Shown here one piece after another: positions 32,553 through 41,239 of a stretch of 64,000 bases of DNA. Source of the DNA: Candidatus Chlorohelix allophototropha (GTDB taxonomy: Bacteria; Chloroflexota; Chloroflexia; Chloroheliales; Chloroheliaceae); NCBI RefSeq assembly GCF_030389965.1, contig NZ_CP128400.1, positions 2,294,001-2,358,000 on the forward strand. The letters are read 5' to 3'. The position numbers and the translations under genes are program-made. The stretch's first letter is position 1. Every line of letters starts with the position of its first letter. Below the pieces are notes generated by a model, which saw only the letters and a program-made list of their open reading frames with translations, made no database searches and was not told the origin of the DNA.

Positions 32553-33119
32553 TTACCTCCCTGCATCTCCTATTGTGCGATAGTCCGCCTCTACTACACC
32601 CGGTTCGTTGCGCCTGCCGCGCTTGCGATTGTTTCGAGGGGCGTAATCCATAACTTCTTCGCCATAATATGCTTCATAAGCGGTAGGGTCAGCTACCGGA
32701 TAATCATATAAATAACCCGGTTCGTATTCGTAATATGCCTGTGGTTGTTGCGCTTTGCGGCGACTGGGCAGGTTGCGTTGCGCCGGGTTAGCGCGGCTTG
32801 TTCTACTATCGGGATAAGGTAAGGGATTTTGGTATTGTTGGTAATCAGGCAAATATTCCGGTTGTTGGTAGGGCGTACCATAGCCGGGAGTTTGCATAAT
32901 AATAATCGGTTGCACCGGGTTCTGCCGTTCTAGCGGTTGCGCCGGATGAGTCCGGTTTAGAAAAACCAGCATCACCAATATAACCGGAATAACTGCCATT
33001 AGCCCTAGCAGCACTCCCACGATTACAGCCCAACTACCCGGCGGCATTGTTACTATCACTAGCACCGCCAGCGTAACCCCGAAACCCATCATCAGACTGA
33101 CAAAGCTCTTTTTGACCAT
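32553..33119 (-). CDS. Two-helix membrane protein with Tyr/Pro-rich tail
   Basis: A 188-residue protein. Two adjacent transmembrane helices (residues about 8-26 and 28-53) form a hairpin, followed by a long polar tail of about 130 residues rich in Tyr, Pro, Gln, Asn and Arg (for example YQQPEYLPDYQQYQNPLPYP and YYEYEPGYLYDYP), almost certainly disordered and probably cytoplasmic given the positive residues. ATG 33119 is chosen over a longer frame because it starts a proper membrane protein and has an upstream GAGAG. It stands between the FtsK-type gene and the small gene. No known family recognised; the arrangement suggests a detached membrane anchor for the motor. Confidence 0.75.
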   Translation of the reverse strand: MVKKSFVSLMMGFGVTLAVLVIVTMPPGSWAVIVGVLLGLMAVIPVILVMLVFLNRTHPAQPLERQNPVQPIIIMQTPGYGTPYQQPEYLPDYQQYQNPLPYPDSRTSRANPAQRNLPSRRKAQQPQAYYEYEPGYLYDYPVADPTAYEAYYGEEVMDYAPRNNRKRGRRNEPGVVEADYRTIGDAGR

Positions 33120-33226
33120 ATTTTTACTCTCGCTACTATTTCTTAAGGTCACGCTTGGCGCATGCCCCACTTGAACATTCCGTATGCAATTTTGCTATCC
33201 AACGGATGCCATCCGTTTCCTGTTCC

Positions 33227-34696
33227 TTATTGCGAACTGGTACGCCGGGTAGTTTCGTAATTTCTAGGGTTAGTAGGCTGTGACGGCGCAACTCTTGGCA
33301 AGGGGCGGGGCGGTTGTGCCACCGTTTTAGGCTGTGGCTTCTCCTCGTCCCATAAATCCACTTGTCGGGCTGGTTGCGGCTGCGGCTTGGCTACCGTTCG
33401 GACTTCCTCGTCCTCATCTCGGTAATCATAATTGCTGTCCATCCGGGGATATTCAGCCTTTAGCTCTGCCACCCGCCGCCTTTTGCCTATGCCTTGCTGG
33501 TAGTTTTCAAAGCGTTCGGAAACGCCCATCGCCTGTTCATCGTAGCCATAATCTCGGTAAGAGGGCGCGGGTTGGGTTTCGGTTCTGATTTCCCGGCGAC
33601 TTAGGTAATTCGGTGTTGGCACATAGGGCGTTTCGTATTCTTCCTGCACCACTGTTTCCCGCTTGGGGCGAGATGGGCGCGTTTGTTCCAACGTACCGCC
33701 CAAATGCACTACCGTTTGCTCCATCTCGGCGTTTGAAATGTACGCCCCCTGTAAACGAGTAGAGATATTGCCGGAGAAAAGCAGAAAATCGCCGCGCCCC
33801 ATCAATTTCTCTGCGCCGCTACCCGCCACACCGCTGGCGACTCGCGCATCTTCCGGTGACACAACTTTACCCACAATCCGAGTGGGGAAATTGCTTTTAG
33901 CAATGCCCCCGATTACGCTGGCGGCAGGCTTTTGGGTACTGGCTATCAGGTGGATTCCCGCTTCGCGCCCGCGTTGGGTAATGCGCGTTACCAGTTGTTC
34001 CATCTCGCGCCCGTTTACCATCAGTAAGTCAGCCAGTTCATCAATGAAAATTGCCAGCACCGGGCTACTAACACCCGTTTCATCGCGCTTTTCCATGTGG
34101 CGAACCGCCCACTTCAGGCGATGCAAGCCATCGGTGGGGTCGGTGATTACCGGGCAAACCAGATTTGGCAAACCGTTGAAATGCTTGTAGCCTCGGCTCT
34201 TGGGGTCAATCAGCAACATCCGCAATTGCTCTGGAGGATTCTGCAAGGCAAGGCTGGCAATCATGCTACGCGCTAACGCGGTTTTGCCGCTTCCGGTAGT
34301 GCCACTAATAAGCACATGCGCAATATCCGGCGAAGTAAGACGCACCAGCAAAGGCACGCCGTTTTCATCCAACCCCAATATGGGCGAATGTGTCGGCAAA
34401 TCGGCAGGCAAGGTACGCATCAACGGGAAAAGCTGCACCGCTACCGGGTCGGGTCGGGGTACTTCTACTTTGACGAAATAACCATCTCTGGTGATACGGC
34501 AACTATGCACCCCTAATGCCAGCGCAATTTCATCCGCAAGATTCGTCACACGGCTATATTTGACCCCGCTTGCCAATTTCACGTGGAATTGGATTAAGCG
34601 CGGCGAAATATTCCCCCCTACTACGCTCCCCTCGATATTGTGGGAGTGTAGGGTATATTCGATGCCATCAGCTTGGTGATCTAAAAGAGAACGCAT
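33227..34696 (-). CDS. Soluble FtsK/SpoIIIE-type DNA motor, alpha and beta domains only
   Basis: A 489-residue protein. Residues 20-95 resemble the FtsK alpha domain (GPRLIQFHVKLASGVKYSRVTNLADEIALALG with CRI and VEVPRPDP). The RecA-like beta domain has Walker A GTTGSGKT (132-139), LLIDPKSRGYKHFNGLPNLV, Walker B AIFIDELADLL with Asp219-Glu220, TQRGREAGIHLIASTQKP and SNFPTRIVGKV. There is no N-terminal membrane region and no C-terminal winged-helix gamma domain; the last 150 residues are disordered, rich in Arg, Tyr, Glu and Pro. ATG 34696 follows AGGA at 9 bases. Translocation of double-stranded DNA is the expected activity; the membrane anchor may be the next gene. Confidence 0.88.
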   Translation of the reverse strand: MRSLLDHQADGIEYTLHSHNIEGSVVGGNISPRLIQFHVKLASGVKYSRVTNLADEIALALGVHSCRITRDGYFVKVEVPRPDPVAVQLFPLMRTLPADLPTHSPILGLDENGVPLLVRLTSPDIAHVLISGTTGSGKTALARSMIASLALQNPPEQLRMLLIDPKSRGYKHFNGLPNLVCPVITDPTDGLHRLKWAVRHMEKRDETGVSSPVLAIFIDELADLLMVNGREMEQLVTRITQRGREAGIHLIASTQKPAASVIGGIAKSNFPTRIVGKVVSPEDARVASGVAGSGAEKLMGRGDFLLFSGNISTRLQGAYISNAEMEQTVVHLGGTLEQTRPSRPKRETVVQEEYETPYVPTPNYLSRREIRTETQPAPSYRDYGYDEQAMGVSERFENYQQGIGKRRRVAELKAEYPRMDSNYDYRDEDEEVRTVAKPQPQPARQVDLWDEEKPQPKTVAQPPRPLPRVAPSQPTNPRNYETTRRTSSQ

Positions 34697-34894
34697 TTGA
34701 GCAGTCCTGTAGTTCAAGGGATAGTTTGGATAGCCGTAATCCTGTTTGAAACACAAGTTCTACAGAACATAATATCAGAACAAATACTCTAAGTCAAGAA
34801 CATGTTTCTACCGTTTCGCCGAAACCGCAAATTTAGGGTAATATCTATTTCGCTAACGAATAGGAAAAATAACGAATCGAGGAGGTCTATAGAG

Positions 34895-35803
34895 ATGACA
34901 AAAACACAGGTTGGCTTCATTGGCTTAGGCATAATGGGGCGCGGTATGGCGCTGAATTTACTAAAAGCCGGCTTCCCGCTTACTATTTATGCCCGAAACC
35001 CCCAGAAGGTGCAGGATATAGTAGCGGCAGGGGCGTTACTGGTTAATTCATCCCGCGAAGTTGCAGAGAAGTCGGAAATTACAATCACGATTGTGCCAGA
35101 TTCCCCGGAAGTGCTGGAAGTGATATTGGGACAAAACGGCGCATTGGAAGGGGCGCAACCCGGCTCAATTATTATAGATATGAGTACCATTAATCCTGCT
35201 ACCAGCCGCAATGTAGCCGAGCATTGCAACGCCAAAGGGGTTCATTTTATGGATGCGCCTGTCAGCGGCGGTTCAATCGGGGCGCAAACCGGCACGCTGG
35301 CTATAATGGCGGGTGGCGATGCGTCAGTATTTCAACGGGCGTTGCCGATTTTTCAGGCAATGGGACGCGCCGAAGCCATTTACCATGTGGGCGTGGTTGG
35401 TTCGGGCGAAGTGGTGAAAATAGTCAACAATGTAATGGGCGCAATTATCACGGCGGCATGCGGCGAAGCGTTGGCAATGGGGGTGAAAGCGGGAGTTGAG
35501 GTTGAGAAAATCGCCGAGATAGTTACAAACAGCAGCGGCTCAAACTGGCAACTGGCTAACGCTTTCCCGCGCAACGTGTTTAGCGGCGCGTTCAAACCCG
35601 GCTTTTTTACCGAGCTAATGTACAAGGATGTGGGGTTGGCGTTGCAACTTGCCGAGCAGGTTGGCACTCCCGCCACAATGGCACAACTGGCGCGTGGCAT
35701 GTTCGAGAGCGCAATCGCGGCGGGCTATGGTCGGGATGATTACACCTCGGTGGTGCGTCCGGTTGAAGCGGCGGCAGGGGTTGAGCTTCGCGCTAAAAGC
35801 TGA
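34895..35803 (+). CDS. Beta-hydroxyacid dehydrogenase (3-hydroxyisobutyrate dehydrogenase family)
   Basis: A 302-residue NAD(P)-dependent oxidoreductase. It has the Rossmann motif VGFIGLGIMGRGMALNLLKAG, the substrate-binding DAPVSGGSIGAQTGTLAIMAGG, the catalytic lysine in GSGEVVKIVNN and a helical C-terminal domain ending in YGRDDYTSVVRPVEA. Substrates of relatives include 3-hydroxyisobutyrate, tartronate semialdehyde and glyoxylate; NARNP at the end of strand 2 (IYARNPQK) fits NADP binding. ATG 34895 is chosen because GGAGG lies 9 bases upstream. It appears monocistronic, divergent from the FtsK-type gene. Confidence 0.9.
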   Translation: MTKTQVGFIGLGIMGRGMALNLLKAGFPLTIYARNPQKVQDIVAAGALLVNSSREVAEKSEITITIVPDSPEVLEVILGQNGALEGAQPGSIIIDMSTINPATSRNVAEHCNAKGVHFMDAPVSGGSIGAQTGTLAIMAGGDASVFQRALPIFQAMGRAEAIYHVGVVGSGEVVKIVNNVMGAIITAACGEALAMGVKAGVEVEKIAEIVTNSSGSNWQLANAFPRNVFSGAFKPGFFTELMYKDVGLALQLAEQVGTPATMAQLARGMFESAIAAGYGRDDYTSVVRPVEAAAGVELRAKS

Positions 35804-35896
35804 AGCAAGCGTGGGCAATTAGCCTTTACCCCGCCTTTAAGGTAAAATCAATCAGGCTGGAACAAGCGATCTTATGAATTCGGTGAAGGGAAAAGC

Positions 35897-36634
35897 ATGT
35901 TTTTATATCTGGTTCGGCATGGGCAATCGGTTTGGAATGCGGAAAACCGCCATCAGGGCTGGCAAAATGTGCCGCTCTCCCCGTTAGGTGAATTGCAGGC
36001 GCAGCGCATTGCCCAACGCTTGAGCAACATGCAATTCGACTATCGCTATACCAGCCCGATTTTGCGCTGCTATGATACCGCCGCTACTATCGTTAAAGCG
36101 CAAGGTCTTGCGCCTGAAACCGCGCTGGAAGTGGACGAGAATATTAAAGAGGGGCGGATAAGTGCGCGGCGTGAGGGTAGGCTTAACAAAGAGCTTTTTA
36201 GCGATTGGACGGACGAAGAAAAACGGCTCTTTCGTGAGGACTATTCCTTCAAGTTTGAAGATGGGGAGTCGGTGAAGGGCGTTATCGAACGCACCCTTGC
36301 TTTCTTTGAACGGGTTGCCGCTCTCAGCGAAGAGCCTTTGCCCGATGAGAAAGAGGAGGAGCTTGAAACCAGACCTAAACCCACCCCGAAAACCGCGCTA
36401 GTAGTGGCGCATCTGCTCAATATCCAGATACTGACGCTTTATGCCTTAAATTCGTTGGATGCAATCCAACGTCGTCAGGACAATATTGACCGTCTAGCCA
36501 TCGGTAACTGCTCTTTAACTGTAATCGAAACCAACCTGAAAGGTAAAGCGCCTTTCTTCCGGGTGCATACCGTCAGCGATGCTTCGCATCTGGCGGGGCT
36601 GAAAGCGCCCGAACCACCTATTGCACAGGGTTAA
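35897..36634 (+). CDS. Histidine phosphatase (phosphoglycerate mutase-like)
   Basis: A 245-residue member of the histidine phosphatase superfamily. The catalytic RHG motif is in LYLVRHGQSVWNAENRHQGWQNVPLSPLGELQA, followed by RYTSPILRCYDTAATI and a Glu in VDENIKEG. The second histidine would be in TALVVAHLLNIQILT. An acidic stretch (EEPLPDEKEEELETRPKP, about residues 148-165) is inserted before it, which is unusual. Substrate cannot be read from sequence; many such proteins are broad phosphatases rather than glycolytic mutases. Confidence 0.85.
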   Translation: MFLYLVRHGQSVWNAENRHQGWQNVPLSPLGELQAQRIAQRLSNMQFDYRYTSPILRCYDTAATIVKAQGLAPETALEVDENIKEGRISARREGRLNKELFSDWTDEEKRLFREDYSFKFEDGESVKGVIERTLAFFERVAALSEEPLPDEKEEELETRPKPTPKTALVVAHLLNIQILTLYALNSLDAIQRRQDNIDRLAIGNCSLTVIETNLKGKAPFFRVHTVSDASHLAGLKAPEPPIAQG

Positions 36635-36702
36635 GCGCAACAAGTTGGACTTACACTTTGAAAATTCCAAAAAACCATTGAAATTTGAGAAGAGCAATCA
36701 AA

Positions 36703-37326
36703 ATGGAAAAAATCAAATATGAATTGATACCAAGTGTAGGGATAGGTCCTGTTCGGTTTGGAATGACACATCAGGAAGTATATGAGGCAATGGGTACAAA
36801 GCCCTCGACAACGCTTCCGAGAGGAAAAGCTGTAGGGGAAGAGGAGCGCAGTTCTTTTCATCTTCACAATTGTTTTGCGGTTCATTATTCTACCGAAAAT
36901 TCCACTGTCGAATTTATTGAGGTCTCTAGTGACTGTGATATCGATGTCTTTTATAAGGATATTGATTTCTTTAACACTGAAGTTGAAGAATTATTAGTTC
37001 TTCTGACGAAAGAAACTCCCTATGATGAAGATGACCCAGAATTAGGTTATAGCTTTATATTTCCCGAACTTGAGCTTTCCTTATACCGCCCTCACGGACC
37101 AGAAGATATAGAACCTCTTACTGAGGAGAGTTCCGAAGAAGATATAAAATATTATGAAGGGGAACTTAAAAGATTAAAATATATTGAGTCAGTGGGATTA
37201 GGTATTACCGGGTATTATGGTGCTGATTGGGAAAGGCTAAAGGAAAAGTCGAATCAAAGTAATAATTATGACCATACCCTCATTCAACGTATTATGAGAG
37301 TTGTAAGGCACAATTCATTAGATTAG
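36703..37326 (+). CDS. Acidic hypothetical protein, AT-rich gene
   Basis: A 207-residue acidic soluble protein with no signal peptide. The start ATG 36703 gives MEKIKYELIPSVGIGPVRFGMTHQEVYEAMG; the pattern IPGxGIGPxxFGMTxxEV occurs at the start of many bacterial proteins of unknown role, some next to toxins, so an immunity-type function is one guess. Acidic clusters (DIDVFYKDIDFF, TEESSEEDIKYYEGE) dominate the rest. The gene uses visibly more A/T-ending codons (AAA, ATA, GAA, TTA) than its neighbours, suggesting recent acquisition. No partner toxin gene is adjacent. Confidence 0.7.
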   Translation: MEKIKYELIPSVGIGPVRFGMTHQEVYEAMGTKPSTTLPRGKAVGEEERSSFHLHNCFAVHYSTENSTVEFIEVSSDCDIDVFYKDIDFFNTEVEELLVLLTKETPYDEDDPELGYSFIFPELELSLYRPHGPEDIEPLTEESSEEDIKYYEGELKRLKYIESVGLGITGYYGADWERLKEKSNQSNNYDHTLIQRIMRVVRHNSLD

Positions 37327-37375
37327 AACCCTTTGCTAAGTTGAGAATGTTGAAAGTAATCATACAAACACTATA

Positions 37376-38302
37376 ATGAGCAATTCACTGGATTTCAAAG
37401 CGCATCCGCGTAGTTGGCGCGATTTCAAACTGGTTTATCCTGTAATAGCGCGGCGCAGCAAGGGACTATCCATCGGTGTAAATCTCAATCCCGACCGGGT
37501 ATGTAACTTCGATTGTATTTATTGCGAAGTAAATCGCACCGATTTTCACCCCGGCAAGGGCTTGATACCGCTGCCTCCCAAAAACCTGCCGCGTCCTAAA
37601 GTAGAGCTTGCCGAGATAAGCCGCGAACTACTCTCGCTGTTGGCAATAGTAAAGGACGGCACGCTTTGGAATGAGCCGGAATTTGCTACCACACCGGAAA
37701 ACCTCAAGCGATTGAATGATATTGCTTTTAGCGGTGATGGCGAGCCAACCGCTTGTCCACAATTTAGTGGGGCGGTTCAGGCGGTTATAGAAGCGCGGGC
37801 ATTAGCGGGCTTTTCTTCGCAGACGGTAAAACTGGTATTGATAACCAACGCTACCCGCTTCCATCGCCCCAATGTGCGGGAGGGTTTACGCGCAATTGTG
37901 GCAGCGCAAGGCGAGATTTGGGCGAAACTCGATGCCGGAACGCCCGAATATTTCCGCAAGATTGATAAGACTAATATTGATTACGGGCGAGTGTTGGAAA
38001 ATATTCTCAGCGTTTCAGGCGAGTTGCCGCTTAACATCCAAACCTGTATGATGCGGGTAAACGGTGATGCGCCTTCGCTCGCTGAAATTGAGGCGTATAT
38101 CCACAGGTTGGTTTATTTTCTGGAAAATGGGGCAAAACTTAACACTGTACAGCTATATACGGTAGCGCGTCCCCCCGCGCAAGCTTTTGTTACCAGCTTG
38201 AGTGTGGCTGAACTGGCGGAAATAGCCGAGCTTATCCGGCAACGTACCGGGTTGAGCGTGGAATTTTTTGGTGGTAGTGTGGGTTTGACACAGAAAGGTT
38301 AG
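37376..38302 (+). CDS. Radical SAM protein (COG0731-like)
   Basis: A 308-residue radical SAM enzyme. The 4Fe-4S ligands are Cys43, Cys47 and Cys50 in RVCNFDCIYCEVNRT, preceded by RSKGLSIGVNLNPD. IAFSGDGEPTACPQF corresponds to the SAM-binding GGE motif, and later LVLITNATRFH and IWAKLDAGTPEYFRKID are typical. This resembles the family of Fe-S oxidoreductases related to the wybutosine enzyme TYW1/COG0731, for which bacterial functions are unknown. No further cysteine clusters are seen, so a single cluster is likely. It is followed 8 bases on by the phosphodiesterase gene, probably the same transcript. Confidence 0.88.
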   Translation: MSNSLDFKAHPRSWRDFKLVYPVIARRSKGLSIGVNLNPDRVCNFDCIYCEVNRTDFHPGKGLIPLPPKNLPRPKVELAEISRELLSLLAIVKDGTLWNEPEFATTPENLKRLNDIAFSGDGEPTACPQFSGAVQAVIEARALAGFSSQTVKLVLITNATRFHRPNVREGLRAIVAAQGEIWAKLDAGTPEYFRKIDKTNIDYGRVLENILSVSGELPLNIQTCMMRVNGDAPSLAEIEAYIHRLVYFLENGAKLNTVQLYTVARPPAQAFVTSLSVAELAEIAELIRQRTGLSVEFFGGSVGLTQKG

Positions 38303-38310
38303 ATTGACAA

Positions 38311-39195
38311 GTGCTAGACCTGTTGCGACCCAGAACGGGTTGCTTAATGGTGGCGGGGCATCGTGGTGCGCGTGGTTATGCGCCCGAAAACACCATGCCC
38401 TCCTTTATCAAGGCGCATGAATGTGGCGCGGATACCATCGAATTTGATGTCCATCTCACTAAAGATAAACGTTGCGTCATAATCCATGACGAAGAATTGG
38501 AACGTACTACCGATGGGCATGGGCTGGTGCAGGATTATACTTGGGCGGAATTATCCAAACTGGATGCCGGAAGCTGGTTTGACCGCAAGAGTCAAGCCAC
38601 TTTGGAAGCTCTAGCAAAAAAAGAAGGCAAGTTTGCCGACCCCAACTACATCCCTCCGCCTATTCCGACTCAAAGCTTCGCCGGAACTCGCTTGCCCTTG
38701 CTGGAAGAGACGCTAGAATGGGCTAAAGCGGTGGGGATTGGAGCTTCGATTGAAATTAAAGTACCGTTCCCCTTTTATAGCGGTACGTTTGCAGACAACG
38801 AGATTATTGATCGCACCCTTGAAATCGTAGCTCGTTACGGCGATGAAGAAAATACCCAAATACACAGCTTTGACCATCGCTTGATGCGTCGGGTCAAAGA
38901 GCTTAACCCCAATATCAGCACCACCATCAGCTTTTATGGCGCAATTATGGTAAACCCTCTGAGCTTGCTGGATGATGCGCTGGCAGATGGGGTGGCAATC
39001 GGCAGTATCTGGGTCACTCGCGAATTGGTGGATATATACCATGCACATGGGCGCACTGTTTTTGCGTGGGGCGGTCCCGGCGAAGACCCGTATAATGAAG
39101 AAGCAGAACTGGGCAAACTGGTACAAATGGGGGTAGATTACGTCAGCGGCGGCTTACCCGACCTGTTGCGGGAGGTAGCTGAAAAATACGTTTGA
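38311..39195 (+). CDS. Glycerophosphodiester phosphodiesterase
   Basis: A 294-residue TIM-barrel enzyme hydrolysing glycerophosphodiesters to glycerol 3-phosphate and an alcohol. The signature is complete: VAGHRGARGYAPENTMPSFIKAHECGADTIEFDVHLTKDKRCVIIHDEELERTTDG, with the two catalytic histidines and Glu/Asp metal ligands, then ASIEIK and HSFDHRLMRRVKELN. No signal peptide, so it is cytoplasmic. The likely start is GTG 38311, 8 bases after the radical SAM stop; ATG 38347 is an alternative that still retains the catalytic core. Confidence 0.92.
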   Translation: MLDLLRPRTGCLMVAGHRGARGYAPENTMPSFIKAHECGADTIEFDVHLTKDKRCVIIHDEELERTTDGHGLVQDYTWAELSKLDAGSWFDRKSQATLEALAKKEGKFADPNYIPPPIPTQSFAGTRLPLLEETLEWAKAVGIGASIEIKVPFPFYSGTFADNEIIDRTLEIVARYGDEENTQIHSFDHRLMRRVKELNPNISTTISFYGAIMVNPLSLLDDALADGVAIGSIWVTRELVDIYHAHGRTVFAWGGPGEDPYNEEAELGKLVQMGVDYVSGGLPDLLREVAEKYV

Positions 39196-39199
39196 GCGA

Positions 39200-41236
39200 C
39201 TAGCGCGTCTGCTCTATCGTCTCGATTTCATCGGGCGTTAGCTCATAAAGGGCATAGCTGATATCGGCGGCGGCGCTTATATCAAGCTTTGCCTCGAAAA
39301 GTTGCGGGAATTGCTTGAGCCTTTCCGGGAATGGGATAGCTAGGTTTTTAACGGGGTTGGCATAATAATCATACTGTCCCCCGCCTACCTGTTTGCTATA
39401 ACTGCGAAATTGCCATGTGGAGAGAGGCGTGTTCAGAAAATGCGCTGCCGCTTGCTCAAAAAGCAATCCCTCCGGCGCGATTCCCTCTTTCGCCGCTTCG
39501 TTAAAGACTACCGAAACCACATCGGTGCTGAAATAAAATTGGCGGGTGTCCAGCGCAAAGCGGTTTCGAGGGGCTTTGTAGGGCGTTACCAGCTTGGCAG
39601 ACGCTTCAAAGAGCGCACAAGTACGCGCCCATTGTAATTCGTACCACGGGAAGGGCTGGCGATAGCGCAACCGTTGCTCAAGTTGCTGCCGAAATTGCGC
39701 AAGGTAGGCGGCGGTGTTGGGATAATCTAGTAGGTTCGTCCCGGTTTCAAGATAAATCAAGTACAAATCTTCGTTCCATTGCAATACACCGGGCGGCACA
39801 ATCTGCCCGTTTTTTATGGCAGGTTTAACCACTTCTGCTTCTAGCCCCCGCGCAATTTCAGCCGTAACCATAAAAGCTGCATCCAGCCCGGTTTGCACTC
39901 CGGTGCGACATTCCGCAACTTGTCCTAGCAATAAAGACCGCTCCTGAATCTTTGCCAGCAGCATTTCTTCATGCGGCATCCGGCGCAACCATGCCCAAGG
40001 TGCGCTGCCGAGCTTGCGCTGTTCCACCGACTTTTCTTTTTCACCCACGCAATAAGTGAGCGTGTGTTCAGGGGCGGGCGCTTTCTTTTCCAGAAATATC
40101 AGGCAATTATCCACTTCTGCCTCGCTGAAAAGACGCTGCCCCCGCATATCTTCCAGCTTTATGACTGTCACGCTTTGCGCCAGCCATTCACGCAAACGCG
40201 CCCCAAATGCTGCTTCCTGCCAGAATCGCGCCGTAATAAAACCCAAGCGTCCCTCTGCTTTGAGAATATCAATTCCCCGACATAAAAAGTAATAGAGCAT
40301 GTCGGCTTTGAGGTTATACGCTTGCGGGTAAGCATAATTGAAATAGGCTTTTTCCACGCCGCTATAATCGTTAAAACCGATATAGGGCGGGTTTCCAAGC
40401 GCCACCGCGAAACCGCCTTGCTCGAATACTTCTTGCCATTCCTCGCGCCAGTTGAAGGGCATTAAGCTTGCCAGATATGCGCCATCGCCGGGATTATCAA
40501 AAAGGTCGAGGCTTTCCAATTTCTCCGGCGAGTCGGAAATTATCGCGTTTCCGCTCCTGATGTGGCGTGCTAACAGGCGCAGAGTTTCGAGGGATTGTTG
40601 CCCTTCCAGTTCGTACAGGCGCATAAATAAGGTGAGTCGCGCAAGGTCGGCGGCATCCGGGTTCAAATCCAGCCCATAGAGCTTTTCTGCCAAAGTATGG
40701 GGGGCTGTACTGGGTTCTAATTCTCGCAGCTTATCCAGCGCCGCCAGCAAAAACACCCCTCCCCCACAAGCCGGGTCTATAATCGCCCCTTCCGGCGCGT
40801 TTTGCATCGCTTGTTCAGTAATGTAGGTTGCCAGTTCAGGCGGGGTATAAAAAGACCCTGCCCGTTTGCGCTTCGACTCTCTTGGTTTCTCCAGTTGTAG
40901 AATTGCAAGACTTTTAGCATTTAAGAGTGGCGGTTTTAATTGCTCTAGCTCTAGCTCATTCGGGCAAACCTCCGCAATCTTGAGACATTCGAGCGGGTAA
41001 ACTTCTTCGGGCTTGTAGCTTTCCAGTGCAATTTCCAGCACTCGCCGCGCCAATTGAGCCAGCACTATATGGGCAGAATCGTTTCCGATAGCCTCTTGCG
41101 GCAACCGTTTCTGTCTCTTTAAGGGTGATAGCTGCGCCAAGGGGTGAATTCTGCTGGATAGGTTTTTACCGGATAGCAAACTTAGCCAGCGGTTGGCATG
41201 CGCCTGTAAATCCGCATTGCTGCTTATAGGTATCAT
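39200..41236 (-). CDS. N6-adenine DNA methyltransferase (Eco57I/TaqI-like)
   Basis: A 678-residue class I methyltransferase. Motif X-like GSFYTPPELATYITEQAM (128-145), motif I IIDPACGGGVFLL (152-164), GLDLNPDA (188-195) and motif IV NPPY (282-285), typical of N6-adenine enzymes, are all present. After residue 430 a TaqI-type specificity region is expected (GVQTGLDAAFMV, KQVGGGQYDYYANPVKN). No PD-(D/E)xK endonuclease motif is evident in the 125-residue N-terminal part and no restriction or phage-defence gene is adjacent, so it may be solitary. It starts 3 bases after the stop of the Ser/Thr kinase gene, so both share a transcript. Confidence 0.88.
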   Translation of the reverse strand: MIPISSNADLQAHANRWLSLLSGKNLSSRIHPLAQLSPLKRQKRLPQEAIGNDSAHIVLAQLARRVLEIALESYKPEEVYPLECLKIAEVCPNELELEQLKPPLLNAKSLAILQLEKPRESKRKRAGSFYTPPELATYITEQAMQNAPEGAIIDPACGGGVFLLAALDKLRELEPSTAPHTLAEKLYGLDLNPDAADLARLTLFMRLYELEGQQSLETLRLLARHIRSGNAIISDSPEKLESLDLFDNPGDGAYLASLMPFNWREEWQEVFEQGGFAVALGNPPYIGFNDYSGVEKAYFNYAYPQAYNLKADMLYYFLCRGIDILKAEGRLGFITARFWQEAAFGARLREWLAQSVTVIKLEDMRGQRLFSEAEVDNCLIFLEKKAPAPEHTLTYCVGEKEKSVEQRKLGSAPWAWLRRMPHEEMLLAKIQERSLLLGQVAECRTGVQTGLDAAFMVTAEIARGLEAEVVKPAIKNGQIVPPGVLQWNEDLYLIYLETGTNLLDYPNTAAYLAQFRQQLEQRLRYRQPFPWYELQWARTCALFEASAKLVTPYKAPRNRFALDTRQFYFSTDVVSVVFNEAAKEGIAPEGLLFEQAAAHFLNTPLSTWQFRSYSKQVGGGQYDYYANPVKNLAIPFPERLKQFPQLFEAKLDISAAADISYALYELTPDEIETIEQTR

Positions 41237-41239
41237 GGG

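Noticed and set aside
39200-41236. Methyltransferase as a type IIG restriction-modification enzyme
   Set aside because: The N-terminal 125 residues lack a PD-(D/E)xK-like motif and the length is below that of fused enzymes, so a nuclease activity is not supported.
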